Shown here: positions 46,055 to 57,155 of the stretch, piece by piece
Numbering within the stretch: the first letter of the stretch is position 1
Layout: every line of letters begins with the position of its first letter
Source of the DNA: Takakia lepidozioides
Lineage: Eukaryota > Streptophyta > Takakiopsida > Takakiales > Takakiaceae
Length of the DNA: 64,000 nt
Assembly (NCBI GenBank): GCA_030704615.1
Contig: CM060732.1
Coordinates: 36,873,053-36,937,052, forward strand
Direction: 5' to 3'
Program-made: the position numbers and the translations under genes
Notes under the pieces: generated by a model
Database searches by the model: none
What the model saw: only the letters and a program-made list of their open reading frames with translations
Told to the model about the DNA's origin: nothing

Positions 46055-46197
46055 TAATGGTGTTTCTTGACCCCGAAGGGCTACTGCCTTCCAGCATGAA
46101 GGTGGACACCTTTGTGACATCAATTAGTGGATTCAACTCACAACCATTTCCGAGGTGGTAAGTATCAATTACAACTGGGCTACAACTTGGTTGTCAG
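46055..46197 (-). repeat. tRNA-like SINE copy 1
   Basis: Read on the minus strand, a tRNA-like head has the B-box region GTGAGTTGAATCCAC and a tail ending in the GAAGG...CCTTCGGGG block. It aligns over about 140 bp with copy 2 at 47.2 kb at roughly 75-80% by eye. Confidence 0.45.
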
Positions 46198-46199
46198 TG

Positions 46200-47186
46200 T
46201 GCCATAATAATTTTATCCACCACCTACTGAAAAAACATTGCTATAATAGTCCCATGTAATCAGTGACTCCGTCGGATAGAGCCCGCTCATAGTATAAGGA
46301 GGTAGTACCCGCAAAGGGAAGAGGTTCTTATTTACGCTAGCTTCGGTTAGCGTTATATATATAATTTCGTTTGTTCTAATGCAACTTGCATAAAGAATAT
46401 TCTTGCATGTTCGAACCAGTGTGGTAATGGTATATTACTTTGTACCTAGGTATGAGTAAAGGGTATTGTAGAACATACCGGTTGGGTATGTCTTGGGGCT
46501 TATACCCCGACTATACCTTGGACCCTCGGGTTTTGAATATTGGACCTACTCCCTACCTACCATACCAATCTAAGTATGGACTATTTTCATACTCGGCTTG
46601 AGACATATAGTGGGGATTGATGAACCCAAGCTAGCATCATAGGTATGTGTAACGATACAATTTTTTTGTGCTTATCTTCATTCACATTTGTGCATTAATG
46701 TAGAAAATAACACTATATCTTTGCAAATTTTATTAAAAAATAAAATAAAGAAATTATTTTCTACATATCTTATCTTTACATAGACATAATATATACTTAT
46801 GATATGTACATACCATACACTTGCACATATAGACCTAGTATCTCCATTTAAAATTTGACTTACTCATGCCTAGGATCAGGGTATGTCCACATATGAATAC
46901 TAATACCAGCCATGTACCCTACCCACGCGGTGAATATGTAACATTTTACATATTCAAGCAGCTATTGAACAGGTGCACCGACCATGCTCGAACAATGCCC
47001 ATCCTATTGATTAATATATAATTTAAGTCATTCACATATCATCGGAGGTATATGGACTCAATACAATCAGTAATAAAGTAATGAAAGGGTCGATCCATAG
47101 TATCGCCTAAACCCTAAGTGTATTGTTTGATTCATAATATTTAATATTTAATATTTGACGCCTTCCGAAGGAACTGTAAATTATGG
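46200..47186. other. Unassigned AT-rich DNA
   Basis: No gene is supported. Short CATACC/GGTATG motifs cluster at 46,440-46,640 and again near 46,880-46,920. Confidence 0.35.
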
Positions 47187-47326
47187 CGTCTCTTCATCCC
47201 GAAGGGTTATTGCCTTCCGCTAAGAAGGTGGACACCTTTGTGACACCAAGGGTGGATTGAACCCACAACCACTTCCGTAGGTGGTATGTGCCCATTATCA
47301 CCAAGCGACAACTTGGTTGTCTTGAT
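47187..47326 (-). repeat. tRNA-like SINE copy 2
   Basis: On the minus strand an A-box-like GTCGCTTGGTGATAATGGG is followed about 30 bases later by GGTTGTGGGTTCAATCCACC, close to the pol III B box GGTTCGANTCC. The spacing and order suit a tRNA-derived SINE head. A tail with CACAAAGGTGTCCACCTTCT and CCCTTCGGGATGAAG follows. The same order is in copy 1. Confidence 0.5.
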
Positions 47327-47511
47327 TCATAATGTTTTAATAATATGTCACTTGCTGATTGAAAATAATATCCCATCTTGATTTAATAGTACGCGATGCA
47401 TTGAAAAACCAACATTTTTAAGTCAAAAGAAGCAATATACCTAAAGTATCCAAAACTAATATCGTATAACAAACATTTACACTTATAATATTTATTCATT
47501 CAAAGATGGTA

Positions 47512-47534
47512 TTATATATATATATATATATATA
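47512..47534. repeat. (AT)n microsatellite
   Basis: About eleven uninterrupted AT dinucleotides. Confidence 0.9.
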
Positions 47535-47539
47535 CAAGC

Positions 47540-50040
47540 ATATTCAATTGTATTTTACACAATTGTACAATCCCAAAGTTATATTAATTATGAATATCAA
47601 AATCATAATATCGTAGATGGTAGAAATATCATATCCGACAAGTACAATGATGACATGTTCGTACTGCGATTATCGCTGGTGGGCCGATTCGTATTTGCAA
47701 CGTATGTCCTTCTTGCAACAAACACTCCATCCTTAGACTTAAGACCACACAAAAAAATAAAAATAAAAATAAAAATAAACACCAAAATACAAAACAAAAG
47801 AATAAAATGAAAAAACATTGCAATACAACAAGTAGGCATAGTGGAGGCTTACCTTGAGAGCTCGTGGAAGAAGTGCACGTTCAAATGTGGGCTTGCAATT
47901 CTTATAGTGTGCAATTAGCCCCTAGCAATTAATGCTATGAAAGATCTATTAAAATTTATCATCCATTGGATAAAAATTACCATCCGGACGGAATGGAACG
48001 GCCATTGGGTTTGGATGGTTGTGCAACTGTTGGACTTTGGATACTAAGGGACATGCACCGTTGGACGGAATGAAACGGCCGTTGGATTTTGGATGGTAAT
48101 TGGTTGTGCATTGCATATTAGGTGGATGATATATCATTAATATGCATTGACTTGTGTGTGTGCACGGTGCATCGTTATGATAAGCTAATAAGACAAACAA
48201 CGTAGTGGTTAAATGTCATTATAACGCAGTCTATTCATTTGAATTGTTTGAATGCAGTGCATTAAATACCTTGGCATGCACAAAGGGATGACCGGCGAGA
48301 GCCAATCATTTTTGGATTTTTGACCTGCTGTTGAAGGTTCAACATGTTACGTGTAAGCATCCCACAATATAAGATGTGTTTTAAAGTATGTTTCATTGCT
48401 AGATACGTTCATAGTACCAAGGTTTGAGGGAGACTTTGGCACTTCCACATACTCTGCACTAATTTTAAACAACTATGCATTTCGGAACCTAGGCAGAATT
48501 CAGAACGGGATCAGCCGGCAAAGGAAATTGAAACATAAGTCATGACTATGGCTATCCAGCCTATAAGATGGTGTTGAGTGCTAATCTAAGCAGGCCTAAA
48601 GGCCGAGGTCAACAGTGGTTGAGAACTAATCTAAGCAAGTTTAAGCAGGCCGAGGTCAACAGTCGTAAACGAGCACCCTATGTATAGTGAAGCCTGGAGG
48701 CCACTTCTAGTTTTCATTTCATGCTAACAGCATCATCAGAGTTTATCACCTTAATTTAACCCAAGGATGTGCATTGCTTCTTGTTTGGGACCAGTCCCTT
48801 CCACCTTATATGTATTGGCAACCCCCTCCATGTGCGAAGATGTGTTTTGAGCATGGACGATATTCTCATGTCCTCACTGCCAGTATCAGCTCATAGATTG
48901 GGTGTGAAAGCTTAGAAGAAGTGCGATGCAGGCAGTGACAAGGGTATGCATACAGGATCAGCCAGCAAGGTACCGAACGTCAAGCACTCTAACACAAGGG
49001 AAATATCCACCAAGTAGTATCCACAGACCCTTCATTGTACACCAGGTTGTACATACGAAAAGAAACCCCTTTAATCACGGTGAAGCTGATCACTTACCAG
49101 CAAACCCTACGTTCCACTTAGCCACCAACTGACAGCACTGCATATGTTACGCATAATGGTACTCCGCCGTCGTCTACTAAATGCAAGGAGGAGCTTATAC
49201 AAAAACATCGCACGGAAAGACAAGTAGAAAGGCAGGGAAGTATGTCAGCAACTCTTGCAAAATATCCCTGACAGGCCACATGGACCTGGGCATTTCTAAA
49301 ATAACACAACACGCTAGAATTAAATGCAAAGACACCAGCTCCGGCTAATCTCTTGGCGTTCCACTGTTTCCAGCTCTGAACGGCCTGCTCTACTCATAAT
49401 CAGTTGTCATCTTCACTGCAAATTCAAATCAAAGACATCTACCTGTTGAGTAAGCCGTATCGATAGAGAGCCCAACGTATAATGGTCTGCCATCTCGACT
49501 TTAAGAGTAACATTTGAAAGCCTGTCAGAGACAACAAGGCGGGGACAAACAAGCCAAGGCCCAAGAGATGATCTGCACAAACATTGTTCCTATTTAGTTC
49601 ATAACCCTTGAAGGCACTAAGGGGATATGCCGGCATGTTCCAGTGTGAATTCAGATAGAAGTGGGTATCTTCAGGATATGCAACTAATTACAATGACTGT
49701 CTGTGGAGGAGACGTACCTAAGGGAATCAAGGGATGAGCTCCACACAATTTAGGGAGGGCCTTGGTAGCATACGTGGCATGTACGTACCCTTGTACTATG
49801 GAGGTTTTAGTTGACGTGGCGTTTTAGCTCCACGTAGGATCATATCCCTACGGCAAAACTTGGAAAATCCTGCTCGTAGCGGTAGCAGAAAACTCAAACT
49901 AGTATTAGGGCCTGGCCAGGAGCCTTCCTGGAATGAAGAGGAGCTTCTCGACACCCAGGCAAGGAGATTGAGAGCAAGGAGATTTCAGCGCATCGACTAG
50001 CTTCATCTTTTCGGTGAGATTCCTGCAGGCCGCATGGAAC
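47540..50040. other. Unassigned stretch with short repeats
   Basis: No gene is supported. GGACGGAATG(G/A)AACGGCC occurs twice (about 47,986 and 48,063), each followed by TTGG.TTTGGATGG; it contains the CCGTTGGAT word of the 41-kb hairpins. At 48,580-48,670, CTAATCTAAGCA(G/A).. and GGCCGAGGTCAACAGT each occur twice. Confidence 0.35.
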
Positions 50041-50044
50041 GTGA

Positions 50045-50284
50045 ATGAACTTGGTGAGTGTTTCACAGCTTTCTTTGAGATTATGGATGAGGCACACTCT
50101 CTTAAGACATTGACTTCAATATGTTAACACATGTAACGCACTGCAGGAAAACTCTAAGTACAACGCGATCTCAGAGTTCGAAAAAAAAGAGACTATGGAC
50201 AAGCTTGCCGAAGTCTATCTAGAAGGAGACGACCTCAAGGAACTAATCCCGATGACACAGGGGGTGTGTGGTGTGAGCGCTTAG
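50045..50284 (+). CDS. Possible two-exon microprotein gene
   Basis: ATG at 50,045 gives MNL, then a consensus donor TTG|GTGAGT. A 93-nt intron ends GCACTGCAG and a 46-codon exon follows (50,147-50,284: ENSKYNAISEFEKKETMDKL, then AEVYLEGDDLKELIPMTQGV and TAG). The exon is strongly amphipathic and acidic/basic, as in a helical protein. The total would be 48 residues if the ATG is right; the exon may instead belong to a longer upstream chain. It sits 600 bp before the methyltransferase-like gene. Function unknown. Confidence 0.3.
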
Positions 50285-50893
50285 GAAGGTAGTCTGTGTT
50301 AGTGTGCCTCTTTGGTAAAATCCCGTGTGAACGCTGGTAGTGTAACAACTGGTAATCCTATAAGTGAGAAGATTGCTAACATTAAGTGATACGAGGTGAT
50401 AGGGTGGTGTGAATGGAGCTTTAGAAGGATGGTATTCTCTAGGTGGAGGTTGAAATTCCGGAGTATGTAATGGAGTGGAGTGATGGCCTGTTCGAGGCTT
50501 TCTTTCGGCCTCGTATAGATTGAACCATTCACGCGACGACGACAATGATCTTCGATCTCCATGGTCAACATCCCCTATCTAATCCCCTATCGAGTATAGG
50601 TTTCCAGTCTCTCTCGCACTCAGACATGCCTGTCATTTCTCGGTTGTCGTAAAGACGATAGCATTCTTGGCACATTTGCGACTGTTATGCCAAGTTGTTG
50701 GGGGTTTCGCAACATGGCATTTCGATCTCAATGACAGATGGATCGAAATCGAACGGTTGGATTTCTTAGATGGCAGCATATAAGCGTGGAGAGCTGTCTT
50801 CGTGATGAGAGCTAAAGATTGTACTCATAAGACGTTGTTTGCCGTAGCCTTGTGGCCTGATGAGAGCTAAAGAGTGGAGAGCAAGCGAAGAAG
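50285..50893. other. 5' flank of methyltransferase-like gene A
   Basis: No separate gene. The part 50,441-50,530 (GGTGGAGGTTGAA ... GAGGCTTTCTTTCGGCC ... AGATTGAA) is repeated before copy B at 57,060-57,145, so the gene duplication included upstream DNA and possibly its promoter. Two near-repeats of GATGAGAGCTAAAGA lie at 50,803 and 50,858. Confidence 0.5.
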
Positions 50894-53864
50894 ATGGCGT
50901 TTCCACAAAAAGTTGCAGAGTGTAGGCTATTGTACGAGCATCGAGGAAGACCCAAAAAATATAATGACTACGAAAGTGCAGCAGAAACTGTTCAATGGAC
51001 GGTAAGATTTCTCTCTATCTCCTCAAGTATAGTTCGCTAAATTTCTTTCATGTCTGTTTTTGATATTTTTCCGTAAGTATGAGTCTTATAAATTCTGCCC
51101 TTTGCAATGGAATTTCAGGAGTTTTTGGAAGCAGCCAAAATTACTCTTGAGATGTCAAATATTAAGGAAGCAATGGTGCTGGTCCTTTGTGAGGAAGACA
51201 TTTGGGCGATGTGGGAACAAGTGTTTGATCGTTGGGAATCTGGTAAACTAATTGATGTGTATGGGAAAGAGTGCAAGACAGAACAGGTGCAGCTTCCAAA
51301 AACCTCTATCAGTAAGCTGCAAGGGCTTGACTCCCGCCAACTGAAGAAGGTTACCCAAAAAGTTCTGGATTGCAGTTTTTGTCTCAGACATCCTTACAAG
51401 GGTAAGGACAAGTCGATAATGAGCATGCATGACTATATAGAATATATGAAACTCAGAAGGTTCATTATCGACGACATTATGGTGGTGTTTGGATATCCCA
51501 CACGGACAAAGGCCAACCAAAATCCATACACAAGAGAGTCGTGGTTAGAGATAAAGCAGAAATACAAGTTTGAGAAATCCACGTTTGAGTCGATGCAATT
51601 GACTCTCGGAAGGTCCTACCTCAACAACAAAGGGAAACGAAACCAAGGGAGCCAGACGTTTTTCTGACATTCATACGAGCTTGGAGGAAGAGTATTGATG
51701 AGAAGTTAGATAAGAGAGTGAGTATGGCGGAGAACTTCGAGACTGATTACAGGTCGGTTGGAGTATGCAAGAAAGCAACAGATGTCAGCAAACAGCTTTC
51801 CTATATCGGCCAGACCAAAAAGTACGACAATATTGGTATGGTGTTTGTAAACACAATCCCTGACGATATTTGATGGTGTCATTTGGTCGACTGCAGATTA
51901 TGCAAACATCCTGAATTCGTTCAGGTTTCCAAAATTCAAACGTAATGCTTTCGTTTTTCTGTCCAACCAATCCTCGTCAATGAATCTGGCATACTATGTC
52001 CGAGGAGGGGAGGGCCTGAAGAGGTATCTCATTGTTCAAGGTGTTTACTTTCCGGGAGGTACAGAGAGCCATTTCAAGAGCTGCTCAGCTGGATTATCTC
52101 GTCCTATCCTTTGTGTGGACTATGTCTTCCCTGTCAATATGACAGAATTTGAACATCCCCATGAGCATATCGATCGGTGCCTTTTGGAGAAACCTATCAA
52201 CCCCCTTCTTCATCGGACAAATCAAGACATCAGCGATGAAGAGACAGATCTAAAGGTTTATAATAATGAGCTAAGAAGTAAGACATACGAGTATATTGTC
52301 TCATTGTTCTGCAGATCTGGGATGACAGCGTTTAACATTTTCGGAGGACCTCTGCTCACCCTCCAGCTTCACGTACATTCCTAACCTTAATTATGGTTTT
52401 GCTTCATACATCTCGTATGTCTTTGTCTCTTCTTATTTCCTCCCGTTCTAATCAGCTCATCGGAAAAAGAATAAAAATGAAAAATCAGCGACGTCATGAA
52501 CGTCGACTGGCCATTGGACGTTCATGCATCATTATCTTTTCTTTATTCATCACAAACTAATCTGAGCCACTCTCCTTTATCCTCACCAGGCTCGAAATGT
52601 TCAAGTGGTCGACATGAATGAGGAGGACAAGAGTAGGTTATGCATGCTGAAGGTCCACTCGGCCTATCGCTTGCTGCAATCAGAAAAGGAAACTCTTAAG
52701 TCTGCTGATGACGAGATCGACAATGAGGACCTATTTGGCGACAATATTAGGGGGAATCATGAGGGGGAAGAGAATAGTAAAGAGGATGAAACTAGTGGGG
52801 ACGCACTGGATAGTGATAGCGAATCCCGAGATGAAGATATGCATCTAATTCAAAGGAGACGAGCTTCGAGCAAAGAGTATTATGTTGACGATGAAGTGGA
52901 CGATAGAGAAGGCGAAGCCGAAGATCTGCACTTCGAGAGGAGACGAAAACGATACCATGCTTTGAACACTATCATAGATGAGTCGAGGAGAAAAGAGGAT
53001 AATACTTGCAACGAAGTGGATAGTACTGGTAGCAAAGCTGACGCTGAAGATATGTACACTGAAAGGAGTATCCATGCTTCGAAGACTCTGACATCAAATG
53101 AGAGGAGCAAAGAGGATATTCCTACTGTCTACGAGGTGGACTGTGATACTAGCGAAGCTGAAGCTGAATATCTGCACATTGAAACAAGTATCCGTGCTTC
53201 GAGCGCTCTGATAAATGAGAGGAGCAAAGAGGATCTTAACACTGGCGACGAGGTGGACTATGATCATAGCGAAGCTGAAGCTGAAGATATGCACATCAAG
53301 AGGAGACGGATCGAAGGATACCATGCAGCTTCGGCCAGTACTGATCTAACGAATGAAATCGAAGTTTCTTGGACTCTCATTTTAAAAATAGAGACAGGCT
53401 TGCTGCCTGCTTGTGATCTCTTTGTGATTCATAAAGGAAACGTTTTGAGGATGCCCTTACGGCAGACGTACGTGGTTATATGGTTATTAGTTACAAGTTA
53501 CAAGTACTTGTGTGGACACAAGTTCGAACTTAATACGAGGCAACCCTTGACTGATCAGAATTTGATACATTGTGCAGTAACTCTGCAGAAAATGGCTCAA
53601 ATTTTTAACGATACATGGGGATACCCTTCAAAATTCTTGTTTCAATCCGCCTGGATCGATCCGAGTGGTCTTATTGAAGTGCTGGGGAGGGAGATATCAA
53701 AGCTGCAGCGACTCGGCACCACAATCCCTGAATCCATCACATGCAACAACGCCCCAATTGAAATTGACCTCAAGTTAATTAGAAGTGTGTATGCCGCATA
53801 TCAGTCAATGTACACAGCATCCTGCATGTGTATCCAAAGGGAAGAAGATAAACTCATCACTTGA
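50894..53864 (+). pseudogene. Methyltransferase-fold-like gene with acidic repeats, copy A
   Basis: Three exons: E1 50,894-51,001 (MAFPQKVAECRLLYEHRGRP, ending ...QWT|GTAAGA), E2 51,119-52,374 (ending CAC|GTACAT), E3 52,590-53,864. E2 holds a region ending EKPINPLLHR, then YEYIVSLFCRSGMTAFNIFG and GPLLT; E3 resumes ARNVQVVDMNEEDKSRL. This order resembles the C-terminal half of N4/N6 amino-DNA methylases (KP..L, DPFxGxGT, then acidic SAM-ribose residue), but D and GxG are altered. E3 then carries five ERSKED..DEVD..SEAEAEDMHI-like units and an unrecognised end. Lesions: deletion near 51,655 and a 4-base insertion near 51,870 both shift E2. Copy B shows the intact form. Confidence 0.55.
52760..53340 (+). 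repeat. Acidic/basic coding repeats of copy A
   Basis: About five units of 100-125 nt encode variants of NERSKEDxNTxDEVDxDxSE followed by AEAEDMHIxRRRxxxYHA. Each unit moves from a basic start through a strongly acidic middle to an Arg-rich end. The translated region would be disordered and highly charged. The same unit occurs in the 56-kb fragment and, reduced, in copy B. Confidence 0.7.
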
Positions 53865-54827
53865 GAGGCTTTAGCATGTTTCCAAATGGCAAGAACAAAC
53901 CCTAAATGGAGGATGTGCTAAATCACGTGGTAGCACTACTGCATACCTGCTGACAGCAATGTTGTTAATATTTCAGTCTTGAGTGGGTCCACAGACCATA
54001 AGGCCGGAAGATTGCACTGGAACGATGAGATGGCCAGGAACCAACGACTCGTTTGCTTGCCTAGCTACTCTAAACACAGACTTACTTTGACTTGCTTTGA
54101 CGGCCTTTGCTGTACGTTTAATATATTTTCCAATCTGATTCCAAGACAGACCATCCATTCCGCTTAACTTTCTATACTCAACGCTATGCATAGTACTGGA
54201 AGCAACGTCCAGCTGCTCATCTACCACACCAGGACCTGGCCATGCATTTATCTATGTCTCTATTCATCATCAATCTTCTTGCAGCCAGTGTTACACTATC
54301 ACCTGAGAGTGCCTCTTTCTTTTGGTTTATGATCTCATGTGCAGCCCCATCTCCATATGGCTCCATCAACGTGTTCCTGTCGTAGCTAGCCACCTTAGGA
54401 TTATCACGTTAGTCAAGCAAGGGGTGCGGTGCACTTGGTTTACTGAATGAATGATGACCAGTATGCTTTCTGGAGAGAACCAGCTGCAGATTTCTTCATG
54501 TCAACACCTCCATACACTTAAGGCTGCTCATTTTTGGCTCAGTTTAATGAATTGCTCAGAAGAGCCCATTGGGCACCCCTTTTTTGAATCCAGGCTCTAC
54601 CAATTCATACAATCATATGCCGGGATCTGAATTCACCTAAAATTTGACATTTCATTCTGTGAACAACTTGCAGTTGAATCCAGAAAGAAAGATTCTCAAG
54701 TGAGGGAATTAGTTCACGTCCTGGTGGACAATTTTAAGTCTTGCACATATTTCAAGTTCATTGCAAAGCTAAGAATCTGTTAGGTTTTGTTGAATATATA
54801 ACATTGTCTTGCTTATTGTTAGCTCTG
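53865..54827. other. Unassigned DNA after copy A
   Basis: No gene is supported in this interval. Short frames show no recognisable domains. Confidence 0.35.
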
Positions 54828-55436
54828 GGATATTGGATAGATGGCTACGAAGGACATATTCCAACTTGGATAGAATACATAACAGGTCCCGGGATTAAAT
54901 GGCCACAGCACATTGAAGTCCTATTGTTTTAATCTCGCCTCGTCAATTTGAAAAAAGGTTTTGAAATAGTTGTGAAAGGAAAGGGATGAAGCACGGTAGG
55001 CTCGGCCCTTTTTAATCCTAGTTTCGATAGTGGACATCAATAGGACATCAACCGATTCAGCCAGCCGCTGGAATTGACGACAATCGAGATCCTTGGTGCA
55101 CGGGTCAGAAGTGTAGTTATAAGTAGGCACAGCAACGACCTCCTTTCTTGTCAACTCCTTCCTTGTCTACCGCCTCTTGCAAACAGCAGCTTGTTGGAAG
55201 CCTGACCTAAAATTAGTGCACATAGAAGATGACCATGATTGCCCACGAATCGAAATGAGGATTAAAAAGGGCCGAGCCTACCTTGCTTCATCCTTTCCTT
55301 TTCATGACTATTTCAAAACGTTTTTCAAATTGACGAGGCGAGATTAAAGCAATAGGACTTTGTGCTGTGGCCATTTAATCCCGGGACCTATTATCCAAGT
55401 TGGAACATGTCGTTCGTAGCCATCTCTCCAATATCC
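54828..55436. repeat. Large inverted repeat, ~200-bp arms
   Basis: The left arm 54,828-55,030 and the right arm 55,247-55,436 are reverse complements at about 85-90% by eye. Examples are GGTCCCGGGATTAAATGGCC against GGCCATTTAATCCCGGGACC, and GTAGGCTCGGCCCTTTTTAA against TTAAAAAGGGCCGAGCCTAC. The loop is 216 bp. Transcription through it would give a long hairpin RNA. The arms contain no element ends that I recognise. Confidence 0.8.
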
Positions 55437-56285
55437 TCGCCTTCTCTAATAGTCGGTTCTGGGTCAACCTCTTCAAAGGCATCAAACGAGTTGGAAAAAT
55501 TGAAGTTCCCATCTTTGAACTGTCTTCCCCGTGCCCCTACTGAACCATCGATGTCCAGGGTGGCACTCTCCAACCTGTCAAGGGTCGAACTTCTCCAGAA
55601 CTTCTCTTTCAATTCTCTTAGGACTTGACTGTCTTCCCCCCTTATTCCAAGAATCGCCTACGTATGAGGCAACCACCCACTGAGAGGATCCCCAGAGACT
55701 CCAAGGAACATCCCCTCCTTCCCTCCAAACTGTAAATAAGTGATAAAAGTCTTTGAAAGAAAAATGTTCGTGCAAGCATCTATTCCGTGGTAATGTCGTA
55801 ATGTCTTCCCAAGGAAAAGATGCCGACATCACTCATTCTGGTTTGGTGCAGGTTATTCAATAGGAAGTCTGGAGTGAGGTACATACTGGGGAGCATCGGC
55901 CCTGCAACCGAGCTGCAACCCTGATTCATGGTTAGGTAACCATTGATTTGCAACCTGTAGGTTTGATGTACATATATATACCGGTAGGCTCAAAATCAGC
56001 TCATTCTAGATAGTGCACCACTTCTTTTTACCTCTGCCCCAGGACACAGCAGCTTTATGACTAGCCATCATAACTTTGCATTCCAAGTTCATGTCTTTAA
56101 CAATTTACATTGCCAACTCCTGAGTCAGTAATTGTAACGAATCTCATGTCACATACCCTACTTCTATCTGAGTTCACGATGGAAATATGCCGGTGTATCC
56201 CTTCTAATAGCTTATGATTAATTAAATAGGAACAACATTCCGGATCGGGGAGCTCCGCAGTTTGCGGTGGGAGGCATGGCGGGAC
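55437..56285. other. Unassigned DNA; possible minus exon near 55.4-55.6 kb
   Basis: A minus frame at 55,391-55,612 (KFWRSSTLDRLESATLDIDG, then FNFSNSFDAFEEVDPEPTIR) has protein-like composition and runs into the right arm of the inverted repeat, but no domain is recognised and it has no clear splice partners. Otherwise nothing is seen. Confidence 0.25.
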
Positions 56286-56870
56286 TTAGTTTCTGCAAGT
56301 GGACAGCACTGATAGCGAAACGGAAGTAGAAGCTGAAGACATGCACATTGATAGGAGACGGCAAGGTTACCATTCGTCAAATGAGAGAAGCAAGGAGGAT
56401 TATAATACTGGAGATGATAGCGAAGCTGAAGCTGAAGATGTGCACATTTATAGGGGATGGCAGAGATACCATTCTTACCAAAGAGAGCAGTAAAGAGGAT
56501 TATAATACACCCGATGATAGCGCAGCTGAAGCTGCAGATGCGCAGACTGATAAGGGACAGCAAAGATACAATTCTTCAAATGAGAGGAGCAAAGAGGATT
56601 ACAATTCTGGCGATGATAGTGAAGGTGAAGCTGAAGATGCGCACATTAAGAGGACAACAAAGACACTGTTCTTCAATGAGAGGAGCAAAGAGGATTATAA
56701 TACTAGCGATGAATATAGTGAAGGTGAAGCTGAAGAGAAGCACATCAAGAGGAGACGGACCGTCCAAGGATACCATGCAGCTGCCAGTGACACTGATGTA
56801 ATGAATGAAATTGAAGGCTTCTTGGATTCTCATTTTAAAACCAGATGATCTTGCTGCTTGTCTGCATGAC
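56286..56870 (+). pseudogene. Methyltransferase-like gene, 3' fragment (acidic repeats only)
   Basis: This 5'-truncated piece begins at VDSTDSETEVEAEDMHIDRR and continues with four more repeat units (SNERSKEDYNTGDDSEAEAE and variants). Frame jumps occur near 56,470 and elsewhere. It then ends with NEIEGFLDSHFKTR and a stop. It corresponds to the C-terminal exon of copies A and B; the N-terminal exons are missing. It lies between the two larger copies in the same orientation and is evidence of a third duplication. Confidence 0.65.
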
Positions 56871-57155
56871 ATTCACAAAGGAAAAAAGTTGACGGAGCCC
56901 CTGCTGCAGTGGTTGTAATATGCATGGTTATTTCGTTTCTCCAAAATAATTCTAATGAAAGAGGAACATGAAAGGTAGAGAAAACCCACAGGAGAAAGGC
57001 CAATTTTGCAAGACTATCATTGGTTGCTCATGAGCCCTACAAGGATGCTAGCCTCAAGGGTGGAGGTTGAAGCTTAGAGATATTATACCGTTCTATTGAT
57101 GGCTTTCAAGAAGGCTTTCTTTCGGCCACATACAGATTGAAGCAGAGTGGACAAG

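Noticed and set aside
52845-53324. Minus-strand Ser/Phe-rich frames opposite the acidic repeats
   Set aside because: They are the complement of GAA/GAT-rich codons and have no independent support.
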